Below are positions 1 to 9,479 of a DNA stretch of 64,000 bases, piece after piece (position 1 is the stretch's first letter; each line of letters opens with the position of its first letter). Source of the stretch: Pseudomonadota bacterium. GTDB taxonomy: Bacteria; Pseudomonadota; Alphaproteobacteria; Sphingomonadales; Govanellaceae. The stretch covers positions 124,001 to 188,000 of the forward strand of contig QEVO01000004.1 in assembly GCA_003577275.1 (NCBI GenBank), written 5' to 3'. Made by a program: the position numbers and the translations under genes. The notes below the pieces were generated by a model. The model was not told the origin of the DNA, did no database searches, and saw only the letters and a list, made by a program, of their open reading frames with translations.

Positions 1-2
1 TC

Positions 3-1052
3 ATTCGTCATGAGGTGCGACTGCCCGCCTTGTCGTCCGCACGTAAAATCAATGCAGGCGATATTCTGATCATCGAAGCCGAGCCGGAAGCGCTGTCTGC
101 CGCATTGTCTCGTCTGGGATTGGTGCTGGAAGAAGCGGTTCAGGACAAGGAGCGCAAGCCGGGTGAGGAAAAAACGGAAAAAATCGCATCGACGGAAGAT
201 ATCGTGCTGATGGAGCTGGTGGTGCAGCCCGGCTCTCCGCTCGCCAACCGATCAGCTAGCGATATCCATTTGCGCACGCGGTTTGGCCTTAACCTGCTGG
301 CTATCTCCCGGCAAGGCCGACGCTCGTTGGCGCGCCTGCGCACCATGAATATCCAAGTTGGCGACGTGTTGTTGATGCAAGGCCCGTCCGACTCGATCAT
401 GGAGTTCGCCAGCGATTTTATCTGCGTACCTTTGGCGCCGCGCCCTATGCGTCTGCCGGATAAGCGTCAGGCCATAATTGCTGCGACTGTTATGTTGCTG
501 GCCTGCAGCGGCGCAGCCTTAGGACTGGTGCCAGCCGCCGTCTCGTTCGCCGCCGGGGTGCTGGCGGTCATGGCGTTGCGGGTAATGCCGCTGCGAGAGG
601 TCTATGAGGCGGTGGATTGGCCAGTGATCGTACTGCTCGCTGCGTTATTGCCGGTGGCGGGCGCGCTGGCCTCCACGGGAGCCGCTGAGCTTATCGCGCA
701 AAGCATGTTGCAAAACCTTGCCACAGGCAATGCCGTCATCGCTCTGGTGGTGATCCTGGTGGTAACCATGACGCTTTCTGATTTCATGAACAACGCCGCC
801 ACAGCGGCTGTGATGTGCCCCATCGCCATTGGCGCCGCAAGCCAATTGGGCGTCAACTCGGACCCGTTTCTGATGGCGGTGGCGGTGGGCGCGTCGTGCG
901 CCTTCCTCACCCCCATCGGCCATCAGAACAATACGTTAATTTTAGGTCCGGGCGGATTCCGCTTCGGCGACTACTGGCGTTTGGGACTGCCATTGGAGAT
1001 TATCGTTATCGCCATTGGCGTTCCCATGATCCTGATGGTGTGGCCGCTGTAA
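3..1052 (+). CDS. SLC13/DASS-type anion permease with RCK_C (TrkA_C) domain, 5' truncated
   Basis: This is the C-terminal part of an inner-membrane permease of the SLC13 / divalent anion:Na+ symporter superfamily. The reading frame is open back to the window edge, so the true start lies outside. A TrkA_C-like regulatory domain spans roughly residues 65-145 of the visible protein, preceded by the tail of an apparent first copy. Hydrophobic segments follow, including the stretch TLSDFMNNAATAAVMCPIA and the re-entrant-like SCAFLTPIGHQNNT, both typical of the family. The substrate (sulfate, a dicarboxylate or another anion) cannot be told. It converges on boxB with only 6 nt between the stops, so it is not part of the box operon. 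Confidence 0.85.
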   Translation: MRHEVRLPALSSARKINAGDILIIEAEPEALSAALSRLGLVLEEAVQDKERKPGEEKTEKIASTEDIVLMELVVQPGSPLANRSASDIHLRTRFGLNLLAISRQGRRSLARLRTMNIQVGDVLLMQGPSDSIMEFASDFICVPLAPRPMRLPDKRQAIIAATVMLLACSGAALGLVPAAVSFAAGVLAVMALRVMPLREVYEAVDWPVIVLLAALLPVAGALASTGAAELIAQSMLQNLATGNAVIALVVILVVTMTLSDFMNNAATAAVMCPIAIGAASQLGVNSDPFLMAVAVGASCAFLTPIGHQNNTLILGPGGFRFGDYWRLGLPLEIIVIAIGVPMILMVWPL

Positions 1053-1058
1053 TTTGCC

Positions 1059-2483
<1,425 letters not shown>

Positions 2484-2487
2484 GGTA

Positions 2488-4170
2488 TCAGACCCTTTCG
2501 CGATTAAATTCTGCGGCCCGGCCGCTGCCATATACTTTCAACGCTCCCCGCTCGCCGACGGCGTTGGGACGATTGAATATCCAGTTCTGCCACGCCGACA
2601 GGCGGGCGAAGACTTTCGTCACCATGGTTTCCGCGCCGGGGAAGCGCAAATTGGCTTCCATGCCGGTGAGCGCATCCGGCGACAGGCTGGCCCGCTCTTC
2701 CAGCATGACGCGGATTTCGTCATCCCAGTCGATTTCGTCCGGCGTGAAGGTGACCAGCCCCAAATCGTTTGCCGTCGGCGCGTCCAGCGGCTCGTTGATG
2801 TGCTGGCGTAGGGCGTTCAGCCCTGTCGCATCGTCATTAAAGCGCGTCGCCAGCCTGGTGCGCTCATTGACCATGGGATAGCCGGCAAAATTCATCGCCG
2901 ACAAGGTGATGTGCGGCGCTTTGTCGGGATCGTCCGGCAGATCGAGCATATAGATGCGATCGGCGGCCAGCGCCAATTCATAAAGCGTGCCGGCAAAGCA
3001 GCTGCCTTCGTCAATAAGCGCGACCAAGCTGCGCGAAGTGACATCAAGCCGCGCCAAGGTCCGCCGCAGCATGCCCACCGTTTCGCGCACGAACCAGTGA
3101 TCCTGAGCAGCGGCGAGAAAGTCGTCCATGCGCGCCTGCGCCGCCGCATCGCCCTGCGTGCGGAAGGCAATGACGCCGATTTCCAGCTCATTGGTGCGCA
3201 GCATCAAAATGGCGTCATCGAGCTCGCGCGCCATGGCCAGCGGCCACCACGCCGCGCCTTCCCGCAGCGCGCCCGCCACATCGGTGGCCGCATCAGGGGG
3301 ACAAGCGCGCACCGTCAGCGTCGCCACCCGAGCCGAACGGTCGATGGTCGCATCGACCCATTGGTAATGGTAGCCGTCACGGTCAATGCGACGATTGAGC
3401 GGCGTCAGCTTCACCCCGCTGGCGTCTTGCGGACGCTTGGAGGTCGCCGCCAACGCCGCTGCGCGTTCATGTACGCGGTCGGCGAACACTTCCGGCGCGA
3501 AGATGTCATCCACCAGCCGCCATTCCTTGGCCCGCCGGCCGCGCACGCCATCGGCGATGGAGCAGAAGACGTCGGCGAGATCGCGCCGCACCTTGCGCTT
3601 GTCGACGACGCGGGTCAGGCCGCCGGTGCCCGGCAGCACGCCCAAAAGCGGCACTTCCGGCAGACTCACCGCGCTGGAGCGATCGTTGACGAGGTAAATC
3701 TCATCGCAGGCCAGCGCCAGCTCGTAGCCGCCGCCGGCGGTGGAGCCATTGAGCGCGGCAATGAATTTCAGGCCGCTATGAGCGCTCGAATCTTCCATGC
3801 CGTTGCGGGTTTCGTTGGTGAACTTGCAAAAGTTCACCTTCCAGGCGTGCGACGAGGTGCCGAGCATGTATATGTTGGCCCCCGAGCAGAACACCCGGTC
3901 CTTGCCGCTGCCGACGATGACCGCACCCACCGTGGGGTGTTCGAAGCGGAGGCGCTGCAAGGCGTCGTAAAGCTCGATATCGACGCCAAGGTCATAGGAA
4001 TTGAGCTTCAACTGATAGCCAGGACGAATGCACGCTTCCTCGTTGACGTTAAGGGTCAGCGTGGCGATTCGGCCGTCGACGGCAAGCGACCAGTGGCGAT
4101 AGTGTTCGGGCGACGTCTCAAACAGGACGAGATCGTCGCGCCCTTCCTCTGTTTTTATCTGGGGACGCAC
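2488..4170 (-). CDS. boxC: Benzoyl-CoA-dihydrodiol lyase BoxC
   Basis: BoxC opens and hydrolyses the 2,3-epoxide of benzoyl-CoA to 3,4-dehydroadipyl-CoA semialdehyde and formate. The protein of about 560 aa holds two crotonase-like halves; the first shows the oxyanion-hole type stretches FCSGANIYML and ALNGSTAGGGYELALACDE. I prefer the GTG at 4170, giving the N-terminus VRPQIKTEEGRDD, because GGAG sits 6-7 nt upstream. The longer frame to 4254 would run through the promoter and its operator-like repeats. It is the first gene after the boxR-boxC intergenic region, which carries two TGCA-type palindromes, and leads into boxB. Confidence 0.95.
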   Translation of the reverse strand: MRPQIKTEEGRDDLVLFETSPEHYRHWSLAVDGRIATLTLNVNEEACIRPGYQLKLNSYDLGVDIELYDALQRLRFEHPTVGAVIVGSGKDRVFCSGANIYMLGTSSHAWKVNFCKFTNETRNGMEDSSAHSGLKFIAALNGSTAGGGYELALACDEIYLVNDRSSAVSLPEVPLLGVLPGTGGLTRVVDKRKVRRDLADVFCSIADGVRGRRAKEWRLVDDIFAPEVFADRVHERAAALAATSKRPQDASGVKLTPLNRRIDRDGYHYQWVDATIDRSARVATLTVRACPPDAATDVAGALREGAAWWPLAMARELDDAILMLRTNELEIGVIAFRTQGDAAAQARMDDFLAAAQDHWFVRETVGMLRRTLARLDVTSRSLVALIDEGSCFAGTLYELALAADRIYMLDLPDDPDKAPHITLSAMNFAGYPMVNERTRLATRFNDDATGLNALRQHINEPLDAPTANDLGLVTFTPDEIDWDDEIRVMLEERASLSPDALTGMEANLRFPGAETMVTKVFARLSAWQNWIFNRPNAVGERGALKVYGSGRAAEFNRERV

Positions 4171-4199
4171 GATGGTTCTCCGCTTATGCACCAAGGAAA

Positions 4200-4213
4200 T
4201 GCAGTATAGTGCA
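4200..4213. promoter_or_regulatory. BoxR-type operator upstream of boxC (site 1)
   Basis: The sequence TGCAgtatagTGCA is a pair of TGCA half-sites separated by 6 nt, 30 nt upstream of the preferred boxC start. Related sites recur at 4240 and 5240, so it is a likely binding site for the neighbouring BoxR. TGCA half-sites are described for the BzdR/BoxR regulators of benzoate pathways (from memory). Confidence 0.7.
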
Positions 4214-4239
4214 TTATTAGAACAAGTCAAGACTGGAAA

Positions 4240-4253
4240 TGTTCTATAGTGCA
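4240..4253. promoter_or_regulatory. BoxR-type operator upstream of boxC (site 2)
   Basis: TGttctatagTGCA shares the tatagTGCA half with sites 1 and 3 and has a degenerate left half. It lies between the boxR stop and boxC, 40 nt from site 1, so the two are nearly on the same helical face. Confidence 0.6.
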
Positions 4254-4259
4254 AGGGAG

Positions 4260-5153
4260 TTAAAGCTGCGGCGTTACCAGATCCAGCAGGTCTTGCAGGC
4301 TTTCATCCTCGGTTTTGCCGGCGGTGCTCAAAGTGAGCTGGGCCTTGCGGTAATAGGGCTCGCGGGCTTTCAGGATGCGCTTTAGGTCATCCATGGCCTC
4401 GGTATTGTCCGCCATCGGCCGCATGTCGCCCTGCTCGATCACCCGTCGCATGTGCTCCTCGGGCGAGGCGGTCAGCCATACCGTCAAGGTATGCTTTAAA
4501 AGATAATCCAACGTCGAGGGCTCGGTCACCAGCCCGCCGCCGGTGCCGATGATGGCGGCCGGATAATCGTTCACCACCCGCTCCAGGGCGCGACGTTCAT
4601 AGCGCCGGTAGGTGCTTTGCCCGGAGAGTTCGAGAATCTCGTTGATCGGCGCGCCGTATTCCTCCTCAATGAGGCGGTTAAGCTCGACAAAGGGCACGCC
4701 CAGACGGTCGGCCAGACGTCTGCCTAAGGTGCTTTTGCCGGCCCCGCGCAGGCCAACCAGCGAGACGTGAATGGCCTTGTCGGTTCGATTCTTGGCGGCA
4801 TAGCGGCGGTCGATGTAGTGGCGCAGCTCGGCGATGTCCTCGGGCTCCAGGCGCTTCAAGGATTCGAGGATGAGCAGTTCATCCACCGACCTTTCCGGCG
4901 CTTCTGTGAGGAGCGATTCCAAAGGCAGACCGACGGCGCGGGCGATGCGCCGCAGCACCAGCACCGAGGCGTTGCCCTCGCCGCCCTCCAGTTGCGCCAG
5001 ATAGCGCTCGGAGACGTCGGAATCCCGGGACAGGTTCTTGCGCGTCATGCCGCGCCGCGCCCGCGCGGCCCGCACCCGCTCGGCCAAGCGATGTAAGAAT
5101 TGCTCTTCGTCCGCCTCGACGCGGGAGGTATCGTTCTGCCGCCCCTTGCGCAT
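4260..5153 (-). CDS. boxR: Benzoate-pathway regulator BoxR (HTH plus shikimate-kinase-like domain)
   Basis: BoxR is the transcriptional repressor of the box genes, of the BzdR family, with benzoyl-CoA as the known family effector. An XRE-type helix-turn-helix occupies about residues 20-80 (RARRGMTRKNLSRDSDVSERYLAQ, split here only for reading). A shikimate-kinase-like effector domain starts near residue 130 with the Walker A motif GLRGAGKST. I chose the ATG at 5153 (297 aa); an ATG at 5210 in the same frame is possible. It is the upstream gene of boxR-boxC-boxB and is divergent from the flavodoxin gene, with a TGCA-type operator between them, which suggests autoregulation. Confidence 0.93.
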   Translation of the reverse strand: MRKGRQNDTSRVEADEEQFLHRLAERVRAARARRGMTRKNLSRDSDVSERYLAQLEGGEGNASVLVLRRIARAVGLPLESLLTEAPERSVDELLILESLKRLEPEDIAELRHYIDRRYAAKNRTDKAIHVSLVGLRGAGKSTLGRRLADRLGVPFVELNRLIEEEYGAPINEILELSGQSTYRRYERRALERVVNDYPAAIIGTGGGLVTEPSTLDYLLKHTLTVWLTASPEEHMRRVIEQGDMRPMADNTEAMDDLKRILKAREPYYRKAQLTLSTAGKTEDESLQDLLDLVTPQL

Positions 5154-5239
5154 GACTCTGCTCTGCCCGTTTATCGTCGGCCTCCCTTGTAGCAGGGTTT
5201 TACCGGCCATACGACTGCAAGATATATCTTGCCCAAATA

Positions 5240-5253
5240 CGCATTATAGTGCA
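5240..5253. promoter_or_regulatory. BoxR-type operator in the boxR / flavodoxin divergent promoter
   Basis: CGCAttatagTGCA matches the boxC sites (TGCA-N6-TGCA with one mismatch) and sits between the two divergent start codons. It could serve boxR, the flavodoxin gene or both. Confidence 0.65.
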
Positions 5254-5304
5254 TATTTACCGAAAGATCATCAGAAATTGCAACCGCACGGAGATAGAAG
5301 GGAT

Positions 5305-5781
5305 ATGACAAAGCCCGTACATATTCTGGTCGGCACCATGACTGGGACGGCGCAATTGGTGGCGGACGAACTGGAAGCATTCTTAAAAGGACGTGGCGTT
5401 GCTGTCGATGTCGAGCTGATGGACGACCTGCGGGCTGAGGTATTCGCCCAGGACGGGCTCTTTCTCATCTGCTCCTCGACCTTTGGCCAGGGCGACGTGC
5501 CCGATAACGCCCGGGCGCTCTATAACGACCTGAAGGAAAAGAAGCCCCATCTCGCCCATGTGCGCTATGGCGTGGTGGCGCTGGGCGATCGCACCTATAG
5601 CGAAACCTTCTGCCGGGGCGGCCTGCAATTCGACAACCTACTGCAATCCCTGGGCGCCAAGCGCATCGGCGAGGCGCTGATTTGCGACGCTTCCTCCGGT
5701 AACTTGGCCGAAGATGTGGCGCTGGACTGGATCGGCGGCTGGCTGGAAGCGGCGGCCCCGCACTTGAAATCGGCGGCTTGA
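5305..5781 (+). CDS. Flavodoxin / MioC-like FMN protein
   Basis: A 158-aa single-domain flavodoxin. The FMN phosphate loop reads GTMTGTAQL near residue 10, and the aromatic/isoalloxazine loops are represented by SSTFGQGDVPDNA (about 57-69) and ALGDRTYSETFC (about 92-103). Such proteins carry electrons to redox enzymes in the cytoplasm. It starts at the ATG after GAAGGGAT. Earlier open frame upstream belongs to the region antisense to boxR. It is transcribed divergently from boxR across a shared operator and is followed 3 nt later by the DUF4863 gene, so it is probably part of the box regulon. It might supply electrons to BoxB where BoxA is not adjacent, but this is inference. Confidence 0.85.
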   Translation: MTKPVHILVGTMTGTAQLVADELEAFLKGRGVAVDVELMDDLRAEVFAQDGLFLICSSTFGQGDVPDNARALYNDLKEKKPHLAHVRYGVVALGDRTYSETFCRGGLQFDNLLQSLGAKRIGEALICDASSGNLAEDVALDWIGGWLEAAAPHLKSAA

Positions 5782-5784
5782 ACC

Positions 5785-6249
5785 ATGAGCGCCCGATCGG
5801 ACTTTGACCAGATCATCGGCGACGTCACGGCGGCCATCGTCGGGCGCACGCTGGATCAAGACCTGGAAACGTTTCTCAATAAGGCCTACCCCGCCGCCGG
5901 CGGCGCCTTCCGCGCGCTGGCAAAAGCCTGCGAGGCGGGCATTGCCGAAGGTTGGCTCGCCAACCGGGAGCACAGCGGCATCCGTTTTGGCCGCATCATC
6001 AAGCCCTCGCCCACCAGCGGCCATTTTTCCGTGGACGTGGTGCTGATGGACACCATCGTCGGGCCGCACCACCGTCATCCCAACGGCGAGATTGACGCCA
6101 TCATGCCGCTCGACCCCGGGGCGCAATTCGATGGCCGCGGCGCGGGCTGGCTGGTTTATCCCGCCGGCCACGCCCACAAGCCCACAGTGACCGGCGGCAA
6201 GGCCATCGTCCTTTATCTGCTGCCCGACGGGGCGATTGAATTTACCTAA
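5785..6249 (+). CDS. PnbB/DUF4863 family protein (4-hydroxylaminobenzoate lyase-like)
   Basis: A 154-aa protein of the DUF4863 family, named after the p-hydroxylaminobenzoate lyase PnbB. The C-terminal half has a cupin-like look, with HHRHPNGEIDAIMPLD and a following GHAHKPTVTGGKAI stretch whose histidines could bind a metal. It is tightly coupled to the flavodoxin gene (3 nt gap). Its role in benzoate degradation is unknown. Activity on a hydroxylaminobenzoate is only a family-level guess. Confidence 0.75.
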   Translation: MSARSDFDQIIGDVTAAIVGRTLDQDLETFLNKAYPAAGGAFRALAKACEAGIAEGWLANREHSGIRFGRIIKPSPTSGHFSVDVVLMDTIVGPHHRHPNGEIDAIMPLDPGAQFDGRGAGWLVYPAGHAHKPTVTGGKAIVLYLLPDGAIEFT

Positions 6250-6312
6250 GTCACGTTACTGCCTGCCGCTGGCCATGGCGATTAGGCTGCTGCAGAGGGT
6301 GTTACAGGCAGT

Positions 6313-7248
6313 CTAAGCCCCACAAAGCTTGGTCTTGGCTGCGTCGTATTCTTTTTTCAGCCGGGCAACCAAGGTCGGCACATCGGGCACGTCACGCACC
6401 GAACCGACGCCCTGGCCCGCGCCCCAGATGTCTTTCCAAACCTTGGCCGCAGCCGCGCCGCCGAAATCCATTTTCGACTTATCAGCGCTGGGCAGATTAT
6501 CGGGATCGAGGCCGGCGTTCTGGATGCTGGGCTTTAAATAGTTGCCATGCACGCCGGTGAACAGCGAGGTATAAACGATGTCCTCCGCCGCAGCGTCCAC
6601 GATCATCTGCTTATATGTTTCAGGCGCATTGGCTTCTTGCGTGGCGATGAAGCGAGTGCCCATGTAGGCGAAATCAGCGCCCATGGCTTCCGCCGCCAGC
6701 ACATGCGCGCCGCAGGCGATGGCACCGGCCAGGATCAGCGGCCCCTGGTGAAACTCGCGAATTTCCGAGACCAGCGCGAACGGGCTTAAGGTGCCGGCAT
6801 GCCCGCCGGCGCCGGCGCACACGGCGATCAGGCCATCAACTCCCTCCTCCAGCGCCTTCTTGGCGTGACGAATGTTGATGATGTCGTGAAACACCCCGCC
6901 GCCATAGCCATGCACCGCCTTGACCACCTCCCCTGGCGGCCGCAGGCTGGTGATGACCATCGGCACGCGATGCTTGACGCACAGCTCCAGGTCCGTCTGC
7001 AGCCGCACATTGCTGGCATGGACGATCAGGTTGACCGCAAACGGCGCATCACCCACCGCCGCCTTGATTTCCGACAGCCAGCGGTCCAGCTCCTCCGCTG
7101 GGCGGGCATTGAGGGACGGAAATGAGCCGACGATCCCGGCCCGGCATTGGGCAATCACCATTTTAGGGCCGGAGACGATGAACATCGGCGCGGCAATGAC
7201 GGGGAGCGTCAAACGGCGCTTCAACTCTTTGGCATAACTCATGCTCAT
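6313..7248 (-). CDS. Nitronate monooxygenase / 2-nitropropane dioxygenase family protein
   Basis: A 311-aa FMN-dependent TIM-barrel protein of the NPD family. It shows LPVIAAPMFIVSGPKMVIA at the N-terminus and the flavin-binding CAGAGGHAGTLSPFALV around residue 145, where the histidine is in the position of the family's catalytic base. Such enzymes oxidise alkyl nitronates, although many members have unknown substrates. The start is either the ATG at 7248 or that at 7242; the second is better spaced from AGGGAT. It converges on the DUF4863 gene and has its own promoter region facing the PhnA gene. Confidence 0.85.
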   Translation of the reverse strand: MSMSYAKELKRRLTLPVIAAPMFIVSGPKMVIAQCRAGIVGSFPSLNARPAEELDRWLSEIKAAVGDAPFAVNLIVHASNVRLQTDLELCVKHRVPMVITSLRPPGEVVKAVHGYGGGVFHDIINIRHAKKALEEGVDGLIAVCAGAGGHAGTLSPFALVSEIREFHQGPLILAGAIACGAHVLAAEAMGADFAYMGTRFIATQEANAPETYKQMIVDAAAEDIVYTSLFTGVHGNYLKPSIQNAGLDPDNLPSADKSKMDFGGAAAAKVWKDIWGAGQGVGSVRDVPDVPTLVARLKKEYDAAKTKLCGA

Positions 7249-7384
7249 ATCCCTACCATCGGCGCGACTAGCCCTAACGTTGCCGGTCTGATGAAAAAAG
7301 TCTAGCCAAAACCGTATGCTATAAGGTTATACATGGCCGCAATGCCCGCACACTCAACCTCTCAGGAAGCAAGGCGTTAGGATC

Positions 7385-7600
7385 ATGGACGAAACCAAAG
7401 ACAGCAACGGCAATATTCTACAGGACGGGGATTCGGTGTCCCTGATCAAGGATCTGAAGGTCAAAGGAACCTCTACCACTCTAAAACGCGGAACGTTGGT
7501 CAAGAATATCCGCCTGACCGGTAACACGGCGGAAGTCGAGTGCAACACCAAGCAGGTCAAGGGCTTGGTGTTGAAGTCGGAATTCCTGAAGAAAGCTTAA
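7385..7600 (+). CDS. PhnA-domain protein (YjdM-like C-terminal domain only)
   Basis: A 71-aa protein matching the PhnA domain (DSNGNILQDGDSVSLIKDLKVKG ... GTLVKNIRL, read in pieces). The zinc-ribbon usually found before this domain is missing, so it is a short single-domain form. The name 'alkylphosphonate utilisation' is historic and the function is not established. It is monocistronic, followed by a strong inverted repeat at 7646-7669. Confidence 0.8.
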   Translation: MDETKDSNGNILQDGDSVSLIKDLKVKGTSTTLKRGTLVKNIRLTGNTAEVECNTKQVKGLVLKSEFLKKA

Positions 7601-7645
7601 CAGCCCCCGTCCGGCACTAACCATCCGTTAACCTAGACCCCATAG

Positions 7646-7669
7646 CCTATGACTTCTTAAGGTCATAGG
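7646..7669. repeat. Inverted repeat between phnA-like and nuclease genes
   Basis: CCTATGAC and GTCATAGG form a perfect 8-bp stem around an 8-nt loop. No T-tract follows, so it is either an operator or an mRNA hairpin rather than a textbook terminator. It lies 12 nt before the nuclease start codon. Confidence 0.5.
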
Positions 7670-7680
7670 ATTGTAAGCTC

Positions 7681-8244
7681 GTGGGCATTGTACTTCTGTT
7701 CAAAAGGCGCGCGCTTTACCAGAAGTTCGGGATGGCGCCGCCACGCCGGCATCCCTTTCAGGTCCGCTCCCCGCGCTTTCGACCGCCAAGACTGTCTCGT
7801 CTATCGATGCTGACGCTGATGCTGGCGATGGCCGTGGGCTACCTCAGCTACACATTTCCCTGGGGCGGGCGCACACAAGAAAATGAAGTATCCGGCATCA
7901 TTTTCAACACGTGCGGCATGGGTGACCGCTATAATTGCGTGATCGATGGCGATACATTTTATTACCAAGGCGTCCGCATCCGCATCGCCGATATCGACAC
8001 CCCTGAAACCCACGAACCCCGTTGTGCTTATGAAGCAAATCTGGGCGATCAGGCGACTCATCGTCTGCGCGAACTTTTGAATGAGGGCCCGTTCACCCTT
8101 ACCTCAGCGGAGCGGGATGAAGACCGCTATGGCCGCAAATTAAGGACGGTAACCCGCAACGGCTGGTCCTTGGGCGAGACCCTGGTATCGGAAGGCTTGG
8201 CGCGCCGATGGACTGGCCGCCGTCTGCCATGGTGCTCGATATAA
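7681..8244 (+). CDS. Membrane-anchored thermonuclease-family (SNase-like) protein
   Basis: A staphylococcal-nuclease-fold protein of about 187 aa. A hydrophobic segment near residues 40-60 (MLTLMLAMAVGYLSYTF) probably anchors or exports it, leaving the nuclease domain outside the cytoplasm. The domain shows VIDGDTFYYQGVRIRIADID, TPETHEPRC and DRYGRKLRTV, covering the acidic, Arg and Glu positions that bind calcium and catalyse cleavage in the family. The first codon is taken as GTG at 7681; an ATG at 7732 is an alternative. The C-terminus GLARRWTGRRLPWC is typical of alphaproteobacterial members. Confidence 0.85.
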   Translation: MGIVLLFKRRALYQKFGMAPPRRHPFQVRSPRFRPPRLSRLSMLTLMLAMAVGYLSYTFPWGGRTQENEVSGIIFNTCGMGDRYNCVIDGDTFYYQGVRIRIADIDTPETHEPRCAYEANLGDQATHRLRELLNEGPFTLTSAERDEDRYGRKLRTVTRNGWSLGETLVSEGLARRWTGRRLPWCSI

Positions 8245-8328
8245 GTCGGGCATGACAAGAATGGGTCATATTAACTGCAACACGTACTATAGTCGGCGAT
8301 ATTACTAATCTTATAAGGAATAGCCGAC

Positions 8329-8637
8329 ATGATCGTTCGCTTTTGGCGCGGCCGTACTCAGAGAGCCGATAAGGCCGCCTATCTGGCGTTCTTGAAGGAG
8401 AAAGGGTTATCCGGCTACCGGGCGACGCCGGGTAATCTCGGCATTACGCTGATGACCCGGGACGTGGGCGATACCACCGAATATCTGCTGATGACCTGCT
8501 GGACCTCCCTGGACGCCATCCGCGCTTTCGCCGGGCCGGACGTGGATAAGGCCGTCTACTACCCCGAAGACGATGGGTTCCTTCCGGATTTCCCGAAAAA
8601 GGTTGAACACTTCGAAGTGGTGTCCGAAGAACATTAA
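8329..8637 (+). CDS. Small antibiotic-biosynthesis-monooxygenase (ABM)-like protein
   Basis: A 102-aa alpha-beta barrel protein of the ABM / dimeric ferredoxin-like type, starting MIVRFWRGRT and containing YLLMTCWTSLDAIRAFAG, the usual second strand and helix. Members include heme-degrading and quinol monooxygenases, and others with no known activity. AAGGA lies upstream of the ATG. It converges with the SDR gene at 8661 and appears to be a single-gene unit. Confidence 0.75.
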   Translation: MIVRFWRGRTQRADKAAYLAFLKEKGLSGYRATPGNLGITLMTRDVGDTTEYLLMTCWTSLDAIRAFAGPDVDKAVYYPEDDGFLPDFPKKVEHFEVVSEEH

Positions 8638-8660
8638 GCGTTGAGACGGCGTGCTGTAAC

Positions 8661-9479
8661 CTACCGTTTGACCGGGATCATCGCGCTCTCGCCCGAAGCG
8701 ATTTTCCCGCTCTTGCCCACTGAGAAACCATCATCGCATAAAATTTCCGATCCCATCAGACTTCTCGAAGCGTCGCAAGCCAAGAACGCCACCACATCGG
8801 CGATATCCTGCACGCTCTGCACCGGTCGGCCGGTGGGCGTCATATGGCGATAATTATCGACAATGGCGGCATAGGTCTGGTCGTTCATGATATCCGGCCG
8901 CTCGGGCGTCAGCACGTTGCCGGGGGCCACCGAATTGATGCGGATGCCCATCGGTCCCAGTTCCCAAATCAGCGATTTGGTCAACATGGAAAGCGCGGCC
9001 TTGCTGGCGCAATAGAGTCCCCGCTCGCCGTAAGGCATCTGCGCGGCGACGGAAGATACATTGACGATGTTGCCGCCGCCCCTTGCCGCCATCAACGGCG
9101 CGACGGCCTGCATCATGAACAGCGCCGATTTTAAATTGGTGTCGATGACGTTGTAAAAATCTGCCTCAGTGATGGCGTCGAGCGCCGCCTTATAATCGAT
9201 GCCGGCGACATTGACGAGAATATCGATGCCGCCGAATGCCTGCGCCACCTCAGTAGCCAGGCGATGCGCGGCTTCGCGTCTGGTAAGATCAGCGACAAAC
9301 GCCTGCGCCGCGCCGCCGCTTGCCGCAATGGAATCCGCGACGGTTTGCGCCTTTTGTTGGGACCGGCTCGCCACCACCGCAACCCGCGCGCCATCTGCCG
9401 CCAAGCGCTCGGCGATGGCCCGGCCGATACCCTGGCTGGAACCGGTAACAAGGGCGCATTTTCCGTCAAACTGACGCAT
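8661..9479 (-). CDS. Short-chain dehydrogenase/reductase
   Basis: A classical SDR of about 272 aa. The cofactor motif TGSSQGIG lies near residue 12, NVAG near 90, and the catalytic triad is supplied by NVSSVA (Ser) and YCASK (Tyr-Lys). The start MRQFDGKCALVTG at 9479 overlaps the end of the DUF2817 gene by 14 nt, which indicates translational coupling. It is the last gene of the TonB receptor - SnoaL - SnoaL - DUF2817 - SDR operon under the GntR-type operator. The substrate is unknown, presumably an alcohol/ketone intermediate of the imported compound. Confidence 0.88.
   Translation of the reverse strand: MRQFDGKCALVTGSSQGIGRAIAERLAADGARVAVVASRSQQKAQTVADSIAASGGAAQAFVADLTRREAAHRLATEVAQAFGGIDILVNVAGIDYKAALDAITEADFYNVIDTNLKSALFMMQAVAPLMAARGGGNIVNVSSVAAQMPYGERGLYCASKAALSMLTKSLIWELGPMGIRINSVAPGNVLTPERPDIMNDQTYAAIVDNYRHMTPTGRPVQSVQDIADVVAFLACDASRSLMGSEILCDDGFSVGKSGKIASGESAMIPVKR

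Noticed and set aside
2911..4209. Long open frame on the + strand opposite boxC
   Set aside because: It is a shadow of the GC-rich BoxC coding sequence and its translation has no recognisable motif.
6258..6312. Terminator between DUF4863 and nitronate monooxygenase genes
   Set aside because: ACTGCCTG and CAGGCAGT are complementary, but the loop is 39 nt and no T-tract follows.
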